Below, in pieces: positions 8,801 to 12,076 of a stretch of DNA of 12,076 nucleotides; positions within the stretch are counted from its first letter, which is position 1, and each line of letters begins with the position of its first letter. Made by a program: the position numbers and the translations under genes. The notes beneath the pieces are model-generated. The model was not told where the DNA came from. It was given only the letters and a program-made list of their open reading frames with translations, and did no database searches. The DNA lies in contig JAMYHX010000797.1 of NCBI GenBank assembly GCA_025529335.1, forward strand, positions 1 to 12,076, given 5' to 3'. The stretch is from Rhizopus sp. PT2906. Lineage: Eukaryota > Mucoromycota > Mucoromycetes > Mucorales > Rhizopodaceae.

Positions 8801-9522
8801 TCTTCTTACTTTGATGTGTTTATGCCATTGATTGCAAAATACTACAAGAAATCAAAGACAGCTTCTGAACGTACCATGGCCATTGGTTGCCTTGGAGAAT
8901 GTGTCACTGGTATCAAGTCAGCAGTGACACCACATACTGAACGTTTATTACAACTCTTCATCAAGGCATGCTCTGATGAAGATCACTCAGTTCGTAGCAA
9001 TGGTGCATATGCACTAGGTGTTCTTGCCAGTAATTCACAAGTCGATCTCAGCTCCCAATACCCTGCTATCCTTACAGCTCTGCATCCATTATTTCAGGCC
9101 CAGCCTGTACCTAATGTCACAGACAATGCAGCAGGTGCAGTAGCACGTTTGATTATGAGCCGACCAGATGCTCTGCCTCTTGACCAAGTTCTGCCTGTAT
9201 TTACAAGTGTTCTTCCTCTGAAGGTTGATTATGCTGAAAATGAACCAGTGTTCAGCTGTATATTCCAACTTTTCCGCGCAAACAATTCATTTGTAAGTGT
9301 GCATATTTATATACTCCAAATGTTTTCTATGGAAACTAACTTAATTTAACTTAGGTTCATAGCCAAGTTTCTAGCTTCCTTCCTATCTTTGCCCATGTAC
9401 TTTTAAATGAGGGACAGCTATCAGATCATACACGTAATGAACTCGTTGGGTTATTGCGCGCTCTAAATGCTCAATATCCTGCATTGGGAATTGCTCAAAG
9501 CGACTTGAGTCATTTTTTGTAA
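5861..9522 (+). CDS. KAP123: Kap123/importin-4-like karyopherin (importin beta family), ten exons, 1047 aa
   Basis: Exons are 5861-5866, 5947-6018, 6075-6286, 6343-6612, 6671-6722, 6771-6887, 6946-7073, 7125-7236, 7286-9292 and 9355-9522. All nine introns are GT-AG, 48-80 bp, and together give one open frame. The N-terminus has the importin-beta Ran-binding region at about residues 27-70 (TLNTQFY, VRQLAAVELRKRIS), followed by HSTARVISSIARID, which I recall as characteristic of yeast Kap123. The rest is helical HEAT-repeat sequence, for example VRRAACMALGCLAEEMP and VRSNGAYALGVLAS. Two acidic loops lie at about 624-634 (GDGDDDDEENG) and 791-806 (YEEDDYVDEEEEAESE). The length fits the family (about 1080-1110 aa in human IPO4 and yeast Kap123). 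Known relatives carry ribosomal proteins and histones H3/H4 into the nucleus, releasing them on RanGTP; the same role here follows from family membership. The start ATG-GAG precedes a GTAAAG donor, and the first intron has a TACTAAT branch site. All junctions preserve the frame. Confidence 0.95.
5867..5946 (+). other. First intron of the karyopherin gene (80 bp), with TACTAAT branch site
   Basis: The donor GTAAAG comes directly after ATG-GAG, the acceptor is ACCAG, and ATACTAATACA at about 5907-5917 is a near-ideal branch site. It is the longest of the nine introns in this gene. Splicing gives MEQFVAGLEELL, which matches the start expected for a Kap123 homologue. Confidence 0.75.
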
Positions 9523-9574
9523 AGCCAGAAATAATTGTAAACATCTTAGACTTTTTTTTTTATTCTACATTTAT

Positions 9575-9580
9575 AATAAA
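9575..9580 (+). terminator. Candidate poly(A) signal AATAAA of the karyopherin gene
   Basis: An exact AATAAA lies 53 bp after the stop codon at 9520-9522, downstream of a run of T. Its position fits cleavage and polyadenylation shortly after; the assignment rests on sequence only. Confidence 0.55.
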
Positions 9581-10384
9581 TTAAAACTTATTAAAGCTCT
9601 ATAAAAGCAACAATGCAGTTAGCCTCTTTTGTCTAAATAAGACATCAATATAGAATACAGGCATTGTGGACAGATAAACAGGTATTGATGTATAAGAAGA
9701 ATATTTTTAGAATAAAGGCAATACTATGTTTATAAAGAAATCGATAATTCTGTGAGAGAAAAGAAAAGGGAGATAAAGTGCCGTAAGTTGCTTTTATTAG
9801 ATAATATGATATGTTACCAGTCCTAATTTTCTGCTATTTCTTTGTACTAACACAACTGCTTGACGTGCGCCCATGTTAATTCATTAACCTACCATCTTTA
9901 ACTGCATTGCTACAGTCAACTACAAAAAATCATCCAATGAGGAATGAAGAATGGCAGTCTCCTTAAAATAATTCATGCAGTCCATAAAATTTTCAACTCA
10001 GGAACGCTTTTCAAAGCCACGGTGTAAACAACCCAAAAACCATAAAAGACTTTCATTCTATCCTTTTTTTCCTCTTCACACTCGAGCTCTATAGTTTGCC
10101 CATTCCGAGATTGAAAGGATGTTCCTAGAACATCTTAGATGTTGAGGTACCAGGTAGCTAGTCTTTTGCCTCTTCGGAGGTGGAGCGGGAGTTCTTATTT
10201 TTCTTCTCTAAAGCAATATGCTTTCTTTTTATTATTAGAATGAATATGAATGAAAAAAACAAAGGCTTAGATACCCTTTATGTTTCTAGGAACAATGAAC
10301 AATGCTGGAGTAAAATGAGTGGCTCTTTTTTTATTTATTTACCTTGCAATAGTTGACGCCTTACCCTTTTGAGCAAAGACAACT
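9581..10384. other. Gene-poor stretch downstream of the karyopherin gene
   Basis: No frame of 60 codons is present on either strand. A minus-strand stretch of about 52 codons (roughly 10134 down to 9976) is open and contains GQTIELECEEE and a hydrophobic YGFWVVYTVAL. I do not recognise it, and at this length it may be chance. Two hairpin-like inverted repeats near 10116-10180 are listed separately. Some intron-like signals occur (TACTAACAC near 9846, CTACAG near 9911) without coding sequence around them. Confidence 0.4.
10116..10180. repeat. Two adjacent hairpin-like inverted repeats
   Basis: GATGTTC (10118-10124) and GAACATC (10128-10134) are exact inverted repeats around a 3-base CTA loop; a G-U pair and an A-U pair could extend the stem to 9 bp on the plus strand. 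About 35 bases on, CCTC-TTCG-GAGG (10169-10180) would form a short hairpin closed by a UUCG tetraloop, an unusually stable RNA loop. Together they could belong to a structured RNA, but no known RNA family motif was recognised and nothing shows transcription. Confidence 0.35.
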
Positions 10385-10528
10385 TTAGTGCTTGTGGAGG
10401 ATGTTTATATGAGTAACCTTTTTTGGAACAGCAAGCGTGATCACTCCATTTGAATACAAGTAGCCTTCTAAAACCTCTTTCTTGGAGATGTTATCAAAGT
10501 TGTATACATAAAGTAATTTGTTAAAGCA
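10385..10528 (-). pseudogene. Small heat-shock protein (Hsp20/alpha-crystallin) C-terminal relic
   Basis: The minus strand from 10528 to the stop at 10387-10385 is open for 47 codons and reads FDNISKKEVL, then SNGVITLAVPKK, then VTHINILHKH. The NGV-x-T/L-x-V-PKK block resembles the conserved end of the alpha-crystallin domain (family form roughly NGVLTVTVPKK). The short tail carries an I-x-I motif (INI), the C-terminal anchor that small heat-shock proteins use to assemble oligomers. Spacing between the DNI and NGV blocks is about two residues longer than usual in the family. Upstream the frame hits a TGA at 10531-10529, and I could not find the rest of the domain in any minus-strand frame further right, so this looks like a decayed copy; a last exon of a spliced gene is possible but less likely. 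Confidence is moderate, since the match is short. Confidence 0.42.
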
Positions 10529-10767
10529 TCATATAGTGACAATGCACTTGTATCATATCAAATCTTTCAGGCTACTTTTACTAGTCAGCAGCCTTTCTTT
10601 TAGCCCCTCTTTGTTACTATATTCATATAGAAACAAGACGTTACAGCAAGTATGAGATACATATAGCCCCCTCAGTTAATTAACATGAACCTATCTATTA
10701 AAATCATCTTCATACTTTCGTGATAACAAATTTAAACCTATTGGGTTTGTCTACGTCCAACAAGTGA

Positions 10768-11270
10768 TGGGCCTGTTCAAAGAGCCAGAACAAACTGAAG
10801 AAAGGGGAAAAAAAAGAATCTCAAGTGTTGCCATGGTGGATGTCTGGATTATATAAATTATATGAATTTTTGTCAAGACGACAACCAGAGAATGAAAGGG
10901 CATTTGATCAATGTCTTTAAAAAGCAGCTGGATGTGTAGTGTATAGCTGAGGTATTCATGGCCCTATAATGGATATCCAACATTGCTTTTATTTGACCTC
11001 TATCGTTGGTGGCTTTGGAGGGGAGACTTTGAGGAAGTCTGTTCAGGTAAAAGGAAACCGGATCATCAATAAAAAAGATAAAGACCCAAGCGGCCATGTG
11101 TGTAAGATGATGATCGCCTACATGTGGATATCTGGGTTTACCACTGTGATGCCAGCAAAGGCATCACTCCTTTCAAATTAAAAAAAATAGCTTTGACCCA
11201 AGATGCAACTGAGTTCGAGTTTATTTGTCGATTATTTCTTCGACCAAATCGGAAAAAGGTTTCCAACTAA
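10768..11270 (+). pseudogene. Possible eroded coding sequence, family not recognised
   Basis: One plus-strand frame runs from 10768 to 11181 broken only by a TAA (10918-10920) and a TGA (10948-10950). It includes LPWWMSGLYKLYEFLSRRQP before the stops and TSIVGGFGGETLRKSVQ after them. A neighbouring frame is open from 11106 to about 11270 and contains DIWVYHCDASKGITPFKLKK. Composition over these stretches is more protein-like than the surroundings, which would fit an old gene with two stops and one frameshift. I cannot name the family, and the open stretches are short enough to arise by chance. A minus-strand frame at 10873-11097 overlaps it and is equally unrecognised. Confidence 0.22.
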
Positions 11271-11524
11271 AAATATAAAATAAAACAAATGAGATTGAGC
11301 TTTTGATTAGAACGTATTTTCCCTTTAATGAAATGAACCAACATTGAACTTGATCATGAATAAAGCGAACACCAAATACATGCACTGTTGTGTTTACAAG
11401 TAAAGTATCCTTGACAGTATTAACTATAGGGGGTCAACAAAGTGAAGGCTACACTTGATCAACTAAATGACAACATCCGTTATTACAGTGGTGAACTGTT
11501 CTGCCATCACATTGTTCCTCCCTA
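11271..11524. other. Intergenic sequence with a possible transposon-terminus-like segment
   Basis: No coding frame was found. The segment near 11417-11456 (ACAGTATTAACTATAGGGGG, then TCAACAAAGTGAAGGCTACA) has the look of a Tc1/mariner-type terminal repeat, but no inverted partner was found in the window, so it is not called as an element. Confidence 0.2.
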
Positions 11525-11770
11525 CTATTTTATTCCATATAAGGCTTGTTTTTTATCCTTTTTGATATTTATGTACTCATATTCTTTTTCACGGTTATAA
11601 AATCCTCTCTTTTCATCTCCCAATAAATCACATATTTGATAATACCTCTCAACCAAGATAGGTATGTATCCACGACAATAAGGAATTATATAAAGTATGT
11701 CGCGTACCTTAGCGGTCCATCCTGTTTCGAGCGCCATTTGAAATAGTTTATGCAGACTTGGAAGATCCAT
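11525..11770 (-). CDS. Small unidentified protein frame (81 aa)
   Basis: The frame runs from ATG at 11770 to the stop at 11527-11525. It starts MDLPSLHKLFQMALETGW, has a hydrophobic middle (ILYIIPYCRGYIPILVE) and ends in a charged, Lys- and Glu-rich tail. A 60-bp segment (11707-11648) bounded by GTACGC and TTGAG could be an intron; it is a multiple of three without a stop, so the frame reads through either way. On the minus strand TTTTTGTAG lies about 8 bases before the ATG and could be an acceptor, in which case this would be a later exon of a longer gene. No domain or relative recognised. Its residue make-up is more protein-like than most chance frames nearby, but coding is not proven. Confidence 0.35.
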   Translation of the reverse strand: MDLPSLHKLFQMALETGWTAKVRDILYIIPYCRGYIPILVERYYQICDLLGDEKRGFYNREKEYEYINIKKDKKQALYGIK

Positions 11771-12076
11771 TGCTTTACTACAAAAATGAACGTATAATCA
11801 TTAAATCTATCACAATCACGTTTGTTGCTAATGCTGGTATACATTTCACAAGCAGAAGAGAAAAGGAAAAGGATATAACAGTAGGGAATAGAGGATAAAC
11901 ATTTTACCTTTTACCTTTTACCTTTTTTCATGTGCACTAAAAATAAAAATAAAAACATTACACACTCTTATGTTTTCCTAAGCCAGTAGCTTAATCATCA
12001 TGTTTCATGCTTGATAAACAGGTTTTGATACATGGAAGTTAAGACAATTTGATTTTGGCTCCTTTTAGCACAAAGT
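11771..12076. other. Right-edge stretch, no gene seen
   Basis: No frame worth calling on either strand. It holds a three-unit 7-bp tandem repeat (listed separately) and the possible splice acceptor before the small minus-strand frame. It may contain an intron or 5' leader of that frame. Confidence 0.4.
11902..11922. repeat. Tandem repeat TTTTACC x3
   Basis: Three exact copies of the 7-mer TTTTACC in direct succession, followed by a T run. On the minus strand the units read GGTAAAA, so each contains a splice donor-like GTAAAA, lying about 130-150 bp upstream of the small minus-strand frame. Chance expansion by slippage is the simplest explanation. Confidence 0.9.

Noticed and set aside
10121..10130. 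Heat-shock element (TTC-n-n-GAA) near the small heat-shock protein relic
   Set aside because: TTCCTAGAA has three bases between the TTC and GAA blocks instead of two, and it lies downstream of the relic's stop, not in a promoter position.
1..12076. CRISPR array, bacterial operon or other prokaryotic defence system
   Set aside because: No regular spaced repeats are seen, and the genes are intron-rich and eukaryotic.
1..12076. tRNA or 5S rRNA genes
   Set aside because: The few GTTCGA-like B-box candidates (for example at 1315, 2009 and 11213) have no matching A-box or cloverleaf around them.

Overview
The window looks like nuclear DNA of a fungus, most likely an early-diverging (Mucorales-type) one. 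It is AT-rich. The genes carry many short introns (mostly 48-62 bp) with GTAAGT/GTATGT-like donors, some with CTAAC/ACTAAT-like branch sites, and the proteins are of eukaryotic families (importin-beta karyopherin, CCCH zinc-finger RNA-decay factor). The taxon is inferred from gene style and from how close the sequences feel to Mucorales proteins, not from a search.

Layout. (1) At the left edge is the N-terminal 91 codons of an unidentified acidic, coiled-coil protein on the minus strand (1-273). (2) At 583-1430 lies a decayed LINE (non-LTR retrotransposon) reverse-transcriptase fragment, with a YADD motif, in-frame stops and a frameshift. (3) About 1 kb follows with no gene that I can see. 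(4) At 2501-4443 is a five-exon gene for a 531-aa nuclear coiled-coil protein ending in a C-x8-C-x4-C-x3-H finger of the ZFC3H1/Red1 type, the scaffold family of the nuclear exosome-targeting complexes. (5) At 4808-5576 is a two-exon gene for a 238-aa type I single-pass membrane protein with a Ser/Thr-rich ectodomain. (6) At 5861-9522 is a ten-exon gene for a 1047-aa Kap123/importin-4-like karyopherin, the best-supported gene here. (7) At 9523-11524 is a gene-poor stretch holding what look like relics: the C-terminal end of a small heat-shock protein, two weak unidentified open stretches and two RNA-hairpin-like inverted repeats. (8) At 11525-11770 is a small unidentified minus-strand reading frame.

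The three complete genes point the same way and are separated by about 280-370 bp, but they are ordinary single eukaryotic genes. Nothing shows that they form one pathway; the RNA-decay scaffold and the karyopherin both concern the nucleus, which may be coincidence. I found no convincing evidence of a new multi-gene system. The observations most worth a second look are the 49-bp last intron of the zinc-finger gene, whose retention would remove the finger; the symmetrical 48-bp exon in the same gene; the 6-bp first coding exon of the karyopherin; and the small heat-shock protein relic. Exon structures were built by hand from splice signals and reading frame and have not been checked against transcripts.
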